Shown: positions 37,891 through 50,390 of the stretch, in pieces
Numbering within the stretch: the stretch's first letter is position 1
Layout: each line of letters opens with the position of its first letter
NCBI RefSeq assembly: GCF_003945595.2
Contig: NW_024104330.1
Span: forward strand, 550,366 to 614,365
Direction of reading: 5' to 3'
Source: Pipra filicauda
Taxonomy: Eukaryota; Chordata; Aves; Passeriformes; Pipridae
DNA: 64,000 nucleotides
Translations under genes and position numbers: made by a program
Notes under the pieces: model-generated
The model's database searches: none
What the model was told of the DNA's origin: nothing
What the model saw: only the letters and a program-made list of their open reading frames with translations

Positions 37891-39127
37891 ATTTGACCTA
37901 GTTTTCAAAAGGTTTCCAGTCTGATTTCTGGGAATGGAGAATTCAATATCTCTCTAGATTAATTACTCCAACTATTAAAATACTCCGTGTCTGAAAAAGC
38001 CATCATGACCTTGGTATAAAAGAGTAAAAAGAGCCTTCAACTTCCTTCCGTCATGTACAGTTTTCTGATATGGATCACTAGCCTACTTTCAGAAATATTT
38101 TCACTTTGTTAGTATTTGTTCATCCCGTTCATACCACGTCCCTTCCAAGTCTAAACCCCCAAAGCAGCTGCTCTGTCCTGATTCCCCTGCCCATATCAGG
38201 TCTGCTGTACATAGAAACATTCCTGTAGGTCATTTTTGAACCTTTCCTGTATCACTGGAACTTGCTCACACAAAAGCCTCATCACTCCTCAATTAAAATG
38301 CAGCATGCATCAAAACCTTTTTAGTCAGCTAGATCCTGTCAAATTTTGAAACTACAAACATATTGGTTAAATATCAGATCACACCTACACGGAGAGTTTG
38401 TTTCCTAGCAGTCAGTATTCCATTACTGAACCAGTGCTTGGTGACATGCACTGCTCCATGAAGAACTGTTATATTAATAAATTGGAATCCAAAAATGGTT
38501 GCTTCTTCCTCTTTGGCCCTTTGATATTCCTTTTTCATTTTTTTTAATGTCAAATAAAAAACAATAAGTTCTTTGGCACTTGTATTGAATTAAGACCTAG
38601 TAGCAGATCTGAAAAATATAATCCTATTTCCAAATACAATTTCTGAGACTTCCCTCAGCAGTAACCAGTGTTGGAGACTCGACTCTGAGACCAGAGCCCC
38701 CATTTCCAAGGCAGCATCACATGGTGATCTCAGCTGAGAGCTTGGGAAATCTCTGGAAATTACTTTCTTTGAGAAAAATAATTTCTAACAGAAAGAGGAA
38801 GTATAAAATGCAAATTATTCTCCATACCTAGGTTTTAATACCATCATCAAGTTTACACATGGAAAGCAAAACAAAAACAACATAAAAAAAAAGTGTTCAA
38901 AACATAGTGATGCTTGATTTTAAATTCAATATTTACTATCAGGATGGCCTTGTTCTTTATCACGGCTTAAGAACCTACTTAGAGAAGCACTAAATAATAT
39001 GTTTGAAGACTCATTGTCTACATTTATGCTTAATTTTGAAATTTTGCCAAAAGTTAAGATGAAATGATTTGCTGAAAAAGGATGGATTTAAATGCACACT
39101 TAAATGAACTTGTCAGTTTGGGTGCAA

Positions 39128-39234
39128 TTTCAGGTCAATAAAGATCCTGGCTTTATCTAACTTACTATTGGTTTTGAATTTGTGCTTTGGAGGATGTAAG
39201 ATGACTATTGTCTGCATAAAACATTAAAACATAA
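39128..39234 (+). repeat. Dispersed repeat of unknown family, copy B
   Basis: Same orientation as copy A, about 1.35 kb downstream. The core is 39160-39217 and the exact 23-base block is 39173-39195. The left flank shares 'ttcagg' at 39130-39135 but is about four bases longer up to the core. The intervening DNA shows no obvious further duplication, so the pair could be two insertions of an old element or the preserved part of an old segmental duplication. Confidence 0.75.
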
Positions 39235-42109
39235 ACTCAGACCAAATCATATGCACGATAGATTTAAAATACTTAGCAGTATGTATGATAATGAAGAAAA
39301 AAATTAATTTTGTTATCTTACCACCGTGATAATTTGATTCATTTGATACAGCCCATTCCTGTTAGGAGACATTAGATACTATAATATTTTTTGAGCTTGC
39401 ATAATGCAAGAGGCAAGAGTTTGGGAAAAATATGCATGTTGGCAGATAATAGCTTCAAGAGCACATTTTTTCCTTCCCCCCCCCTCCTTGAAGAGGATTA
39501 ATCTTCCTTTGTCTGGTGCTTAGTGGCCAAAGAAAATAATATGTATAAAATTATATGGGAATTAGTTTAGCATTTTAGACGAAAAATTGTTTTGGAATAC
39601 AATGATAAAAATAAGGTCAACTGCCTGCACTGAACAGCAATATAAGCAAACCCAGAACCAACAAGCTAGTAAACTCAGCAAGACAAAGATCATGAAACTG
39701 CTTTTACAAAATTACTACTTTTTCAAATTTGCAGGGTGAATACTTAATAAAAAGAAGATTAGGGGTTTGTGCGTGGATTTTTAAAAAAATCACTCCAACC
39801 TAATGAGGATTTGGATCACCAGCAATACACAGATAGTCAGGGAATTGAGTGTAGATGAACATGATAATAACAAATGAAAGCTTGCTTAATATTCGGTATC
39901 TTGGCAGGTGGTAGGTAATTATTGCTCCAAAGAGCACTATGTTGCAAGTCAACAGATATAACTGGTTTCATTTAGAGGATAGGAGGTAACATAGGAGAAG
40001 GATTGGCTCTACCCAACTCTCCCCTGACAGACATTAGTTTAACTTTTTTGAAACCTATGCATCCCTTGGCAATCCCTAACTGCTTCCCAATTCCCACCAC
40101 TAGAAAGCTTTCCTGAATGTCTAACCTACATATAGGTCAATTCAATACAAGTCTGTGGCTTCTCAACCTATCCTCAGAAATCAGTTTATTCTCTTTGCCT
40201 TTTCAGTGATATTTTTCATATTTTAGAAATATCACAAGCAACTTCCTCTGCATTTTTTGTTCTCTGAACTGAAAATCTCTAAATTCTCTCATCTTTCCTC
40301 ATAACTTTGTACATCCTTTTCCTCTTCTGGACTCTCCTCATTATGTACCTACTATGTAAGGATGGCTTGGATAAGGAAAAAAAACTATTATCCCTATTAC
40401 AGTTATAGCAAGATACTAAATGCTTTACTTTTAAGAATGTTGAGTTGGGAACAAGACAAATTTGAATGTGAAAGAGATCTAAGCACTTCTAGAGTAATGC
40501 CTGTTTTAGGACTTTACCAAGCAAGTTCAACTTTTTCAGAGAATTTGCCATTTCCCCTTCAGCGCTTACTCCAAATGATTCAACTTCCAAAGAATTTATT
40601 AAAGTCTTTTAATTGATTTTGATGGGCTTTCAGAATACTTCCTCCACCCACTCTCCCAGCAGACAGTTGATGGTTGCTGTGAGTGATTAGGGAAGAAGTA
40701 CTAATGAAAATCTTCTATTTCTAGAGCTTTTTCATTCAAAGTGAAGGCATTAGTCATTTTTGTGCTTGCAGAAGATGAAGACTATTTGAAATATATTGGC
40801 CATTTGTACAAAGCTCTCTTCCCATTGAAATCACTTCAAACTGCACTATTTTTCACATCTGCATTATCCCTTTATGTATTACACTCACTGCAAAACTGTA
40901 AGAAAACAATTTGATGTAAATATGCATACAGAGTACTGTATCTTTCTAAATAACATAGTGATATGGAGCACAAATCTCCAAAACTAGCTCATATTGGGCT
41001 CTGCATGATAACTACAGGTCCGATACAGGGTGAGAAAGAAGGAAATACAAAAGCTTCAAATGTTGCATCACCATTACACAGGGAGAAGTATCTCATTTTT
41101 CCTTGTATGTATGACTAGAAATGTCCTATATTTGCTTAGCATTTTTTTTTAACAGTCCTATCCAACTTCTAGTGACTTTAGTGGCATTTTTTCTACTTGC
41201 CTCTGTGGAACCTGGAAATTCATTTCACCGTTAATCCCCATGAACACGTCCAGCATACATCCCACATATCTCAGGTAAGCCCTTTAGCTATTAGAAATGC
41301 TACTCTAATCCAAATTTTGTACCTGACAAGGGGGCTCATAGAAGTCACACTAAAAGTAATTAATGGGGGATCCAATTCTTTGTTCATGAAGGAAGTTGTC
41401 AGACAGCTGGTAATCTGTGTTTGACTTGTCTTGATGGAAGAAAATGCAGCCTCACACAGCAGCTGGAATGGGCACCCTGTTGCTTGTATATTCTGTCATT
41501 AGACACACAGGTTTCCAGCCAGAGATGATCACAATAGGATGAAAGCAAGGCTTTCTTATCTCACCTCAAGCATCATGTTTTTGATGCTCGCTTTTGGCTG
41601 GTTTGTTTTTTTTTTTCCCAAGTCACAGCTAGTCACTCCCATGATACTGTTCGTAAAAGGAATAACTGATTTTTGGTCATTTTTAAAAGTTTTTTGTTCT
41701 TTTGTAAGCCATGCCAATACAACAACCAGCAAGTCAACAAAATATCAGTCTTATGCACAGGGAAGCCTTTTACCTCTCTGCTACCCACTGAGATAACAGC
41801 TGAACAGTGATCAAAGATGCACATGTACACTGAATATATTGCAATTATCACAAGAACAAAAAGAAAATACTGCAAATCAAGGGTAGACAATGCAATAGTC
41901 CAGTGTGAATGAGGCATGTTTTCTGACCTGAAACAAATTATTTTAAAGTAATAAAAACTAGTATTCCTCTTATTTCTGCAATTTGTAACCAAGAAGGACA
42001 AATTATACAGCTTTTGAAAGGTTCAGGTCCAAGAAAATACACATCTCTGTCACAGTGCTTCCCAAACCATGTATTTGTAAGTGTTTAAGCCTTGGTATTC
42101 ACTCTATTT
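39235..42109. other. Non-coding DNA, no gene seen
   Basis: Unique sequence with a C-run at 39476-39484 and a T12 run near 41607-41618. The evenly composed stretch 40720-40940 has several homeodomain-type and 'atatgcat' motifs but no other support. No gene is recognised. Confidence 0.45.
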
Positions 42110-42195
42110 GCAAAACGGTAAAAGTGAGACACTACATTTGGGTAGCTAGGGAAACTGAGGTATGCAGTGACACAGTGGTTGGCATGAGATCTTTC
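42110..42195 (-). mobile_element. Possible MIR relic, reverse orientation
   Basis: 'tagggaaactgaggtatgca' at 42147-42166, followed by 'gtgacacagtggtt', resembles the reversed MIR order 'ggggaaactgaggcacaga', then 'gtcacacagctagt', with the intervening segment shortened. The match is short. Confidence 0.4.
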
Positions 42196-45142
42196 GGTTG
42201 TTCTTCCACTTTGATCTGCCATATTGTATTCTGTTGTCACCCGAATTGCATGCACATTGTTGTTTTTACTACAGAGGAATTTATTTTTTTTCAGATGAAA
42301 TATAGCAGTGTGAAAAAAAACTATCACCTTTGCTCACAAACAAGCAAACTCAGAAATCTAGAATATTTTTCTTGGAAAATTAGAGAAATAAATAACTCTA
42401 TAGAGACTAAAAAAAACCAAAACCAAAAATCAAAGTTTAAACCGCAAAGAGCTTTTTGTGTATTTCCTCTAACTAAATCCTTTTTTTGCAGATGAATGGC
42501 TAACCGGATATACAAAAAGAAATAATTTCTCCAAATTGTAATGCAGTCAAAAAACTGGGAGATAGACCAGGATAAAAGTCAGAAAAATACCTTACTTTTC
42601 TTATAGCATTTTCCCTCTCTAAAGCACAAATAAGGCATAATTCTTTTCATTTTGCAGAGTCACAAATCAGCTGAATGAATAAGGATTAAAAAACAACTGT
42701 GTACCTAGAAGCATATATATCTGCAGTCCCAGCTATACTGGCTTGGTAACTATGGAAAACTATCAGACTGTTGTCAGACCAAAGAAAAATCTTCAGATGC
42801 AGTGGGATAAGTCTAACGCTAAGTCAATGAGAAGTGGGAATGAATAAAGGAAAGCTTTAAACAAAAACAATAGCAAGATCGATTTGTGTCTGTGGAGTTG
42901 TCTCTCTAGTTCCTGTGTCAAATGTTGACTACAGTTGAGTGTGAGCAGAGACTGGATAGAAAGGCACATGGTCAGTCACAGAGATCTCTATGGATAAATA
43001 GGTGAAGGCTGTGAGGAGTTTTGGAAAGGTCACAAAATATTGTATGGCTCATAGGAAGAGGCAGGACTGATAAAACACACTGATGTCTTGCTTAGTGGGT
43101 TTACAGTTTACATGGGTTGACATATTGCTATTTTTCCTACTTGAAAGAGATTACATTAAAAGTTTAGTATATTTGTTTATGTAGACTCATACCATACTAA
43201 GTAATTCAAATTGCATAACATCACTGGAACCCCACATTTGTTATTATGTTAGAGTGGCAGAGATGGTGTTGTAGAACACTTTTTTGAGCATAACACTGTA
43301 ATGATTGCACTGATTAGATATAACAGCCCACAGATTTGAAGTCTGAGAACATCAAATTACCCAGCTCTGCTTTTTTTAAAGCAGATCTGGACTGGAGTGA
43401 CTCTGCTGTTAGACTTTAAAGGATACCACATGCTTGTAGAGCTTAGGTTCTTCTGAGACCTCTTGAAATTTACTGCAAATGTCAGATGTAAATCTACTAT
43501 ACAATAAAGCCTTGAAGTTAGAAAGCTGAAAAAGTAAAAGGTTCAGAGAGACTATAAGGGCTTTTTTTATTTTTTTAAGTAAATCAATACTCTGAATTCA
43601 ACCTCTTTGAGAGAGATATAAATGCAATGGATTACCTAAAGGTGTTTCTTCTTGACAGCTCTTCAGTTTAAAAAGTCAGAAGGTTGAAAACACTTTCACT
43701 AATGGAAAATAAGATTTTGTTTTAAAATCCCCAATTTATATGAATAATACATTTTTTTACTATACTTTAAGAAAGACTGAAATTTCCTCCATACTCACAG
43801 ACCTCTATGATATTGTTTGATTGGGGATTAACTTTTTTCCATGTAAAAATATTTTAAACCACTTCTGTCAGTTCTTAGAAATATTTTTTATCAAAAATAT
43901 TTGAAAACACTGAAATCTAAATTTATTGGACAAACATGCTCTATAAAAAAAACTACTCTGTCCACAGAGACATTTTGACAGAGAATGTTCATGATCAGTA
44001 TGATCGATTTATTTACTGTTTGGTATTTCACTCACAGACTCCTTTGTTTCTTCATCTGTTATTTCTGACATATTCTGAGACTCACAGGATTAAAAGACTT
44101 TTAATGACAATAACTCTGCTCATCTGCAATTTGGATGCCTTGAAGTAAGGAGAATCCAACAAGTTCAGATCTTTCTAATTTATGAAGAGCCATGTTTCCC
44201 ACCTCATGGACATCCTCCAAACACTTTGAGATGAGAAAATTTACAGCAAAAAGTAACAGCAATTTGGGAGGCAGATGGCATGGAAAATTCAGCCAATGCA
44301 GCACTATAGCCTCTTCCTCCTCTTTACTTTTCCACTGTCAACACTTTTCTCCCTGAAGGTTCCCACTGTAACGTGAGTCATCTAAACATCATTGCAAGTG
44401 ACAGAAAATTTTGAAGAACATGGACTGAGAATGTCCAGGCAAGATCTATTAGGTTTACCAGAAGTTTAGATGAGACTTACAAAAAGCTTGGCTAATTTCT
44501 AACCATTCGTGCAGCTGCCTGCCTATGATAACTTTCTTCCTAGCGTATGAGCTTCACTGCCTCTCCAAATGATCCAAATGATGGATCCAGACAACATTTT
44601 ATAGGCTAGAGGGGTCTAACAGTAGAGAGGTCAAAAAAATATAATTGATATGCTGGCAGGTAGCAAGCTGCAAACAAATCTCTATTTTGCCTTTCAAAGT
44701 GGAATTTTTCTTGGGACACCTCTATGGAAAATACATATTTTTAAAAATGTTACTCTGATTTCAGATTTTTTTTTCTCTGTTCTCACTGCCAAAATATTCT
44801 AACATTTTTGATGCATTTTTACATCTCAGCTCTTCTGTAACTGTCTCTATGGAAATTAATTTGAACTTTGATCACATGAGAGGAACAGCTGTATAGTTAC
44901 CACTCTCTCAATCTAACTGTATTTGGAAAATGTGTTAGAAATATGGTATTTACAAGCATATTTTGGGACATATTTCCCAAACAAATAACAGTAGATGTGT
45001 CTGGTATTATCCTTTTACATTGATTTTTTTCTTATCGGATTATTTATTTTCCTTAAAATAAATGCATGCAAACATATACCATTCCAGTCATAAAATTATC
45101 CCTGGTAACCCACCAGTACCATCTTGTTTACTGTTAGGGCAC
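42196..45142. other. Non-coding DNA, no gene seen
   Basis: AT-rich unique sequence. The 146-codon frame at 42055-42495 is lysine-rich at its end and has no domain. A 10-bp doublet 'ccaaatgat' occurs near 44564-44583. Nothing else is recognised. Confidence 0.45.
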
Positions 45143-45243
45143 CTTGCAGCGGTTACACAGCTATCCAGCATGGGCAATAGGGCAGAATCCAGCCTTCCCA
45201 TAACAAACAAATCCTGAGAGTGCAGCACAACCACTGTTGCCAC
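45143..45243 (-). other. Exon-like segment, unproven
   Basis: On the minus strand a good 3' splice site, a polypyrimidine tract ending ttttccAG, is followed by 101 bp of locally GC-richer sequence. That segment stays open in one frame for 33 codons (VATVVVLHSQDLFVMGRLDS and on) and is then followed by AAG|GTGCCC, a weak donor. No partner exon or domain was found, and a second frame is also nearly open. A cryptic or lncRNA exon is possible, and chance is equally likely. Confidence 0.2.
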
Positions 45244-48200
45244 CTGGAAAACAGAAAGAAAAGCAGATCAAACCTTAAAACTAGTGGAGGCTATGGATTC
45301 TTCCAACATGTAAAATCCCCCTTCTACTCAGAATGTTTTCAATGCCTCACCTTTTAAATGAGTTTCCAAATACCATTCGACTTTGGTATTATTTCTGTTT
45401 GTTCACACTTCTAATAGTCTTAAGAAACCTTTCATGGGATTGAGAAATAAAATTTCCAGTTTAGAGTTGAAATTTCCATACATATTAAATGTTCTTTCCT
45501 GCCTTTAGTAGCTAAATACAGAAGTCAAGATATGTGACTTTTTATTATCATATTCAGCCTAAATTTTCTATGTTTATTTATATCCTGTAGTTCTGGAAAA
45601 GACAGATATAACAACCTGAACCTCACAAGGTTTTTCGATCCAGTTGTATAAGCTATAAATCATAAAGCTGGTATTGAAGATTGACTGCTTGTCAAGGGCA
45701 GGGACTTAAAAAACAAAACCAAAAGCAAACCAAGCCAAAATTAAATGTATAGAAAGGGTTTTGAATTCTAAAATTATGTGCCTTTTTGTTATACTGTTAA
45801 AAGAAAGACAGAGATTGGTTCATCAGAACAAAAGAAGGCAGCTGTAACAAGGGTTTCTAGTAACTGAAATCAGAAGTCCTAGTACAAAAAAAGCATCTCT
45901 TTTGACACAGCCTAATTGTTCCCTGGTGCTTATATGTGGTTACTTGACAAAGTGACTAATTTTTAAGATTTTTTCAAGTTAAACACAATCATTTAGTAAA
46001 AAGAATATATATGAAAAAAATAATTGATATTCATTATTTCTTTCCTGAATGATTGCTACTTTTATTTAATTTGGCAATAATTTTTATTTTTTAAATAAAG
46101 TGAACTATTTATCATTAAATGGGATTTCTTTTTTTTTCCAAAGAAAGAGAATATGAGAGCATTTCTGGCTTTTATAACTCAGACTTCAAAATATTTGATG
46201 CTTTAAGCCCAGCAACATAAAAGCAGTTAACACTACAGCCTTTATTTTCCTTTTTCTGGTCTTTCACTGGGTTTTAACTGAGTTTCATACATTGTGATTT
46301 TGGAGAAAAGACAGAAAATGTGACATAAGTGCAAATTAAGTGCTTTGAACTGAGAAAAAAAATCCATAAAAATCAGACTAGACTTTTATTGCTATTAAAA
46401 CCCTCACATTTCTCTGACTTCTCATAATCTCCTGGGATCTGGAAACTTTTACAACATTTTGGGGTAGACACTACAGCTGCTTCTTAACACAATTTTTTTT
46501 AAGAAGCCTTGATATATGGAGTGGCACACAGCTGAAAACTAGTATAATAAGCTTGAATAATATTTAGTTTAACTGAGTTTTTAGTCAGTAAAATAGCTAC
46601 AGTACTGGAGAATAGGAAAGATCTGCCCTTTCCACATGACTGCAATAAATAAAGCTCCCTGTTCACATAGTAGGCAGTTTGAGAGCTTTCTGCCAGTGAC
46701 AGGAGGGTATGCAGGATTCTGACATAAAACAGCATGTTTGAATTGCCCACCAAGATCACCCTGGGGGGCTGCGGGAACCTGCCAACCCATTGCTGCCACA
46801 GAGTACTTGTGAAGTATGTCTGTCCTGAAGACACACAGCACAAACCATACATTAAGCATCAGCCTTTTGCCACAAGTGTTCTAGCAGGGTTCTTGCCCAC
46901 ACTATTCATGGAAAGAAGCTGCAAGGTCTGCCCCTCCATCAGAGTTTCCGTACATGGTGAGAAAAGACCAACGTCCACTGCAGAGAAGATCAAAAAATCT
47001 CCTCTCTGAATCTCATAGTAAGGATTACTCCTGGCTTCAGAGGCCACACAACGGTCATAAGCAACACCGAAAACCAGAGGTTTTAGATTTAGAAGTTTTT
47101 TTGGTGGCCTCTTTCTACCTACCTGATAAGGAATGGAGACATGTTGATATCCTGTTTTATTTAGTCTTTTGAAAGTGAATATTTTCATTCAGAAACTCCT
47201 TACTTAATCATAACCAATTTCTTTCTCTTCATTTTAATGTTTACTTTTTAAACTGCTGAATTTTTATACTTCTTAAACATTATTTACTACCAAAGAGATG
47301 AAATGATTTAATGCATAAAATCCTACAGATTAATAGGACTTCAAAGTGGGATTAGAGTTCACTTGAGTGATATACTGATACACACTTCTCTCTGATACCT
47401 GTCAGATATATAAAGATTACTGGAGATCTTTGCACCCACTCCCCTTAACAGGTCCTTAAGAACCTGGATTTATTGTGACATGCTTCTCTCATCTTTTCTT
47501 CTTAATGCCCTGCTATTCAATTCTTCTAGTTCTTCTGTGCAAAACCTTAAGGGTTTAGCCCCTGAAGTCACTGAGCTCATTGCACAGTGCCAAAGAAAGC
47601 TGAGATGGGAAGGATTTAAGCCTCATTACTATGTGAAATACTGGATGGCAAAATATTCTTTTAAACCCATGCTTAATGTAATCACAAATTTACTCAGAAT
47701 CACTTGAAACTAATTTGAGATGTCACAAGTTGAAATGTCATTTGTCACAAGTTAATACCGTGCTATTTCTGGAGAAAACAAATTTAGTAAATAGCCTGAT
47801 TAAAAAGGATTTGTCAGAACGCAAATAAATGAAGTCAAAGAAATCAGTGATGTGTTTTATATACAGTCAGTGAGATTTCTCTGGGCCAGTAAGAAAAATA
47901 TCAGCCATGTGGAGAACAAACACGGAATAGAGACATTCTGCGATGACCAGCCTTGTTTCCAAGCTGGCTACCAGGCCAAGAGATTGCAGAGAAGCATCCT
48001 AACAACCTCAAGACATGAATCACACTGTGTTTGGTGCCATCTGACAGAAAACACCTATTATTTTCAACCTTTTCAAAGGAAGTTTTCTTCAAGCGAAGAA
48101 AGAGTATGAGGTACACTGAAACAGCCTAATTTATTCTCTAGATCTGCTCTTTTCAGAACAAATCTACACTTTAGGTGTCTGCAGAACTGGCCAGCAAGTC

Positions 48201-48539
48201 TCAGGGGAACCATACTAGCAACCTCCCAAGTGGAAAGAGTCAACAAGGGAGTTCCAGAGACTGCCTTACCTCACAGCCAAATAAATCAAAATTAAGTATT
48301 CTAGGGGGATGGACTACATCTGAGAATCAGGTTGTTTGAGGACAGTTAGTCTTTTAATGTTTTTGCTTCTACAGAACCTTTTTTTAAATAGAGACACACG
48401 CTATCACTGAAAAATTTTTGTTTCCTAAGATTTCTGTGAAGAAAAAGGATGAAAAATAATCAGGGAAATGTCAACAAAAACCTAGTTCTCATTTTCCTCT
48501 GCTCCTCTCCAGGGGGAAAAAAAATCATCTAGTTTTAAC
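45244..48539. other. Non-coding DNA, no gene seen
   Basis: Unique AT-rich sequence. A direct repeat of 'tgtcacaagtt' occurs twice within 47720-47753. The short frames around 46499-47188 overlap each other on both strands and show no motif. Confidence 0.45.
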
Positions 48540-48720
48540 TACAAGCTGTAATCCTTTTATTCCTGTTGTGAAAACCCAAGTTGCTTGTGGCTGCGGTAAA
48601 AATTCCAATCAAAGGGACCGATCAAGTGCTTGTAATAGCAAGCAGTCGAATTTCACAAACTCTAACTGGTGCAAAGTGGCAAAGTTCTTACAACAGCAAT
48701 GGAATTGGAAAGTTTAAATT
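48540..48720. promoter_or_regulatory. Candidate regulatory block (RUNX, TCF, NKX-type motifs)
   Basis: Within 60 bp the sequence contains a RUNX-type TGCGGT (48592-48597), a TCF/LEF-type ATCAAAG (48608-48614) and an NKX2-type CAAGTG (48623-48628). It has three CpGs, in a stretch free of simple repeats. This is an inference from motif grouping. Confidence 0.2.
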
Positions 48721-49358
48721 ATTTCTATGAAAGTTGCTGTGTGGATCTGCAGTGGGAAGATGTCTACCCACATCACTTCTCACAGAACAGATTTCAGTGA
48801 ATTCCCAATAGTGAGTCTGATAAATTTCACCTTTTATTTTTGCTCATCTCTGGGAAGGACAGAGTTCCTCAAACATATTCATTGTTCAGATTTCTACACT
48901 GATTCTTTTTTTTCAAATATTAAGCCTAAGGATTATTATGAGCCATTTGAGCTATGCTATCACTTTGTTCCAAGGGTCGGTGGAATCACACAGTATGGTT
49001 TCTAGTCTCTTTCTTGGGCTGCCAGCTTAAAATCTTGCTTCCAACACCACATGCATGACTCTCAAATTTTCTTTTTGTGATTGTTCGTGCCAACAAAGCT
49101 GTTATGTATGACATTACTAGAAAGTGAAGTTCCTGTTGATTGTAGCAGGCTGCTGCATCAGGGAATTCCTCAGGAACTTAAGGCATATTTTGTCTGTAGA
49201 AGAAAGGGAAAGATACGTGGTCCCTTTCTTCAATGCTTTAGAATCATGGGGCCAATATTTTGTCCTACGCTGAGCTTATGTCATGCAAGCCATATCCTAG
49301 GTATATACAATCACATACATAGCAATTAGTATAAAGATATTAAGATTTTGACTCAAAT
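48721..49358. other. Non-coding DNA, no gene seen
   Basis: Unique sequence up to the CR1 boundary, with no recognised feature. Confidence 0.45.
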
Positions 49359-49445
49359 AATCATAGAATCATAGAATCAGCTGGGTTGGAAGGGACATCT
49401 GAGATCATCAAGTCCAACCCTAGATCCAACACCGTCGTGGTTAGA
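49359..49445 (-). mobile_element. CR1 LINE 3' tip, reverse orientation
   Basis: It begins with the reversed terminal repeat (two 'atcatagaatc' units), then 'gggttggaagggacatctga', 'gatcatcaagtccaaccc' and 'tagatccaacaccgtcgtgg'. This is the avian CR1 3' terminus read backwards. It is about 85% identical over 79 bases to the forward copy at 14786-14896. The element ends abruptly after the GTGGTTA motif: a 5' truncation. Confidence 0.88.
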
Positions 49446-49980
49446 TTATGTGTATAGATTATTTTTCAGCCAGCTTTGTTCTAGCAATGACAATGAGTAA
49501 GTTCCCAAGTATCCAGTCATCATAAGATAAAACTCTCACACCAAACCAACAGTGCTGTTTTTAATTACTTTCATTTGGCAGGCATGCAGCACCATTTTGG
49601 AGCAGAAGGAGATGCTACAACCCCCCTTAACTTGCTCTTGGGTGAACTCTGGTTTTGTTGCTGCTTCTGTTGCAGAAAGATAAAAGAAAGTCAGAGAATG
49701 ATTAGAAGGGAGTTGATGGCCAGCTTCCTTCACTGGAAAGGTACTGAGGGGTATTACATTAAGTGAGTATTGTCTAGAGCATTGATCTTCAGGGCAGGCA
49801 AAAGTTACACTATTATGTATAAATAAATAAATAACTAAACCCACTAAATTATAAAAACCAACAAAAGTTGCTGCAGCAGGAAGTTGGAGGCAGAAAACCA
49901 CACCAACAGCTTCAAAATAAATAAAATAAATCATGGCCAACAAGTCCCCACAGACACTGATGGGGATAGGAAGGATGTGC
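49446..49980. other. Non-coding DNA, no gene seen
   Basis: Unique sequence with an (AAAT)4-like run at 49818-49834. The 150-codon minus-strand frame 49536-49988 spans this run and carries no domain. Confidence 0.45.
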
Positions 49981-50390
49981 CGTCTCACATTGCTAATTCA
50001 GTGACTGCAGATGCAGGGAAGCACAAGGAGAATCACCTGCAGACAGTGCCGAGGCTCACACAGTCACCCTGACCCCTTTGGTGGCAGTTCCACGCAGGAC
50101 AGAACTTTGGTCTGACTCAGCAGACCGCTTCTAATGCTATTACAGGGCCCAGGACCTTTCCTAATTCCTCAGCGAAATATGGATCCTTCTATTGAGAAGT
50201 TTCCCAGCCTGAAACAAGCTTGTTCAGGTGGACATACAGATTGACTCACACATCCTGCAGGCTGTGAGTACCCGAGGCAAGCCCGAGCAGGGATGTGTCT
50301 CACATTAACTGGCCATGAGCACGAAAAGAGAAACACAATGAGCTGTTCTGCATTTACTGCCGGGAACAGCGAGCACTCAGGCAGTGACCG
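49981..50390. promoter_or_regulatory. Local CpG-enriched segment
   Basis: Eleven CpG dinucleotides in 410 bp (at 49981, 50050, 50093, 50126, 50173, 50273, 50284, 50322, 50361, 50370 and 50389), against very few in the surrounding DNA, with a visible rise in G+C. A GGTGGCAG core (50080-50087) resembles half a CTCF site. It is too weak for a classical CpG island, and no TATA box, initiator or exon is evident. It could be a distal element or a decayed GC-rich repeat. Confidence 0.35.

Noticed and set aside
42055..42495. 146-codon plus-strand frame
   Set aside because: Its start overlaps a probable MIR relic and its end is lysine/asparagine-rich from A-runs. No domain.
45120..45243. Cysteine-containing alternative frame on the minus strand, considered as a beta-defensin or WAP-type exon
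   Set aside because: The cysteine spacing does not fit either family and the frame has an internal stop.
49536..49988. 150-codon minus-strand frame
   Set aside because: It crosses an AAAT simple repeat and has no recognised domain or exon signals.
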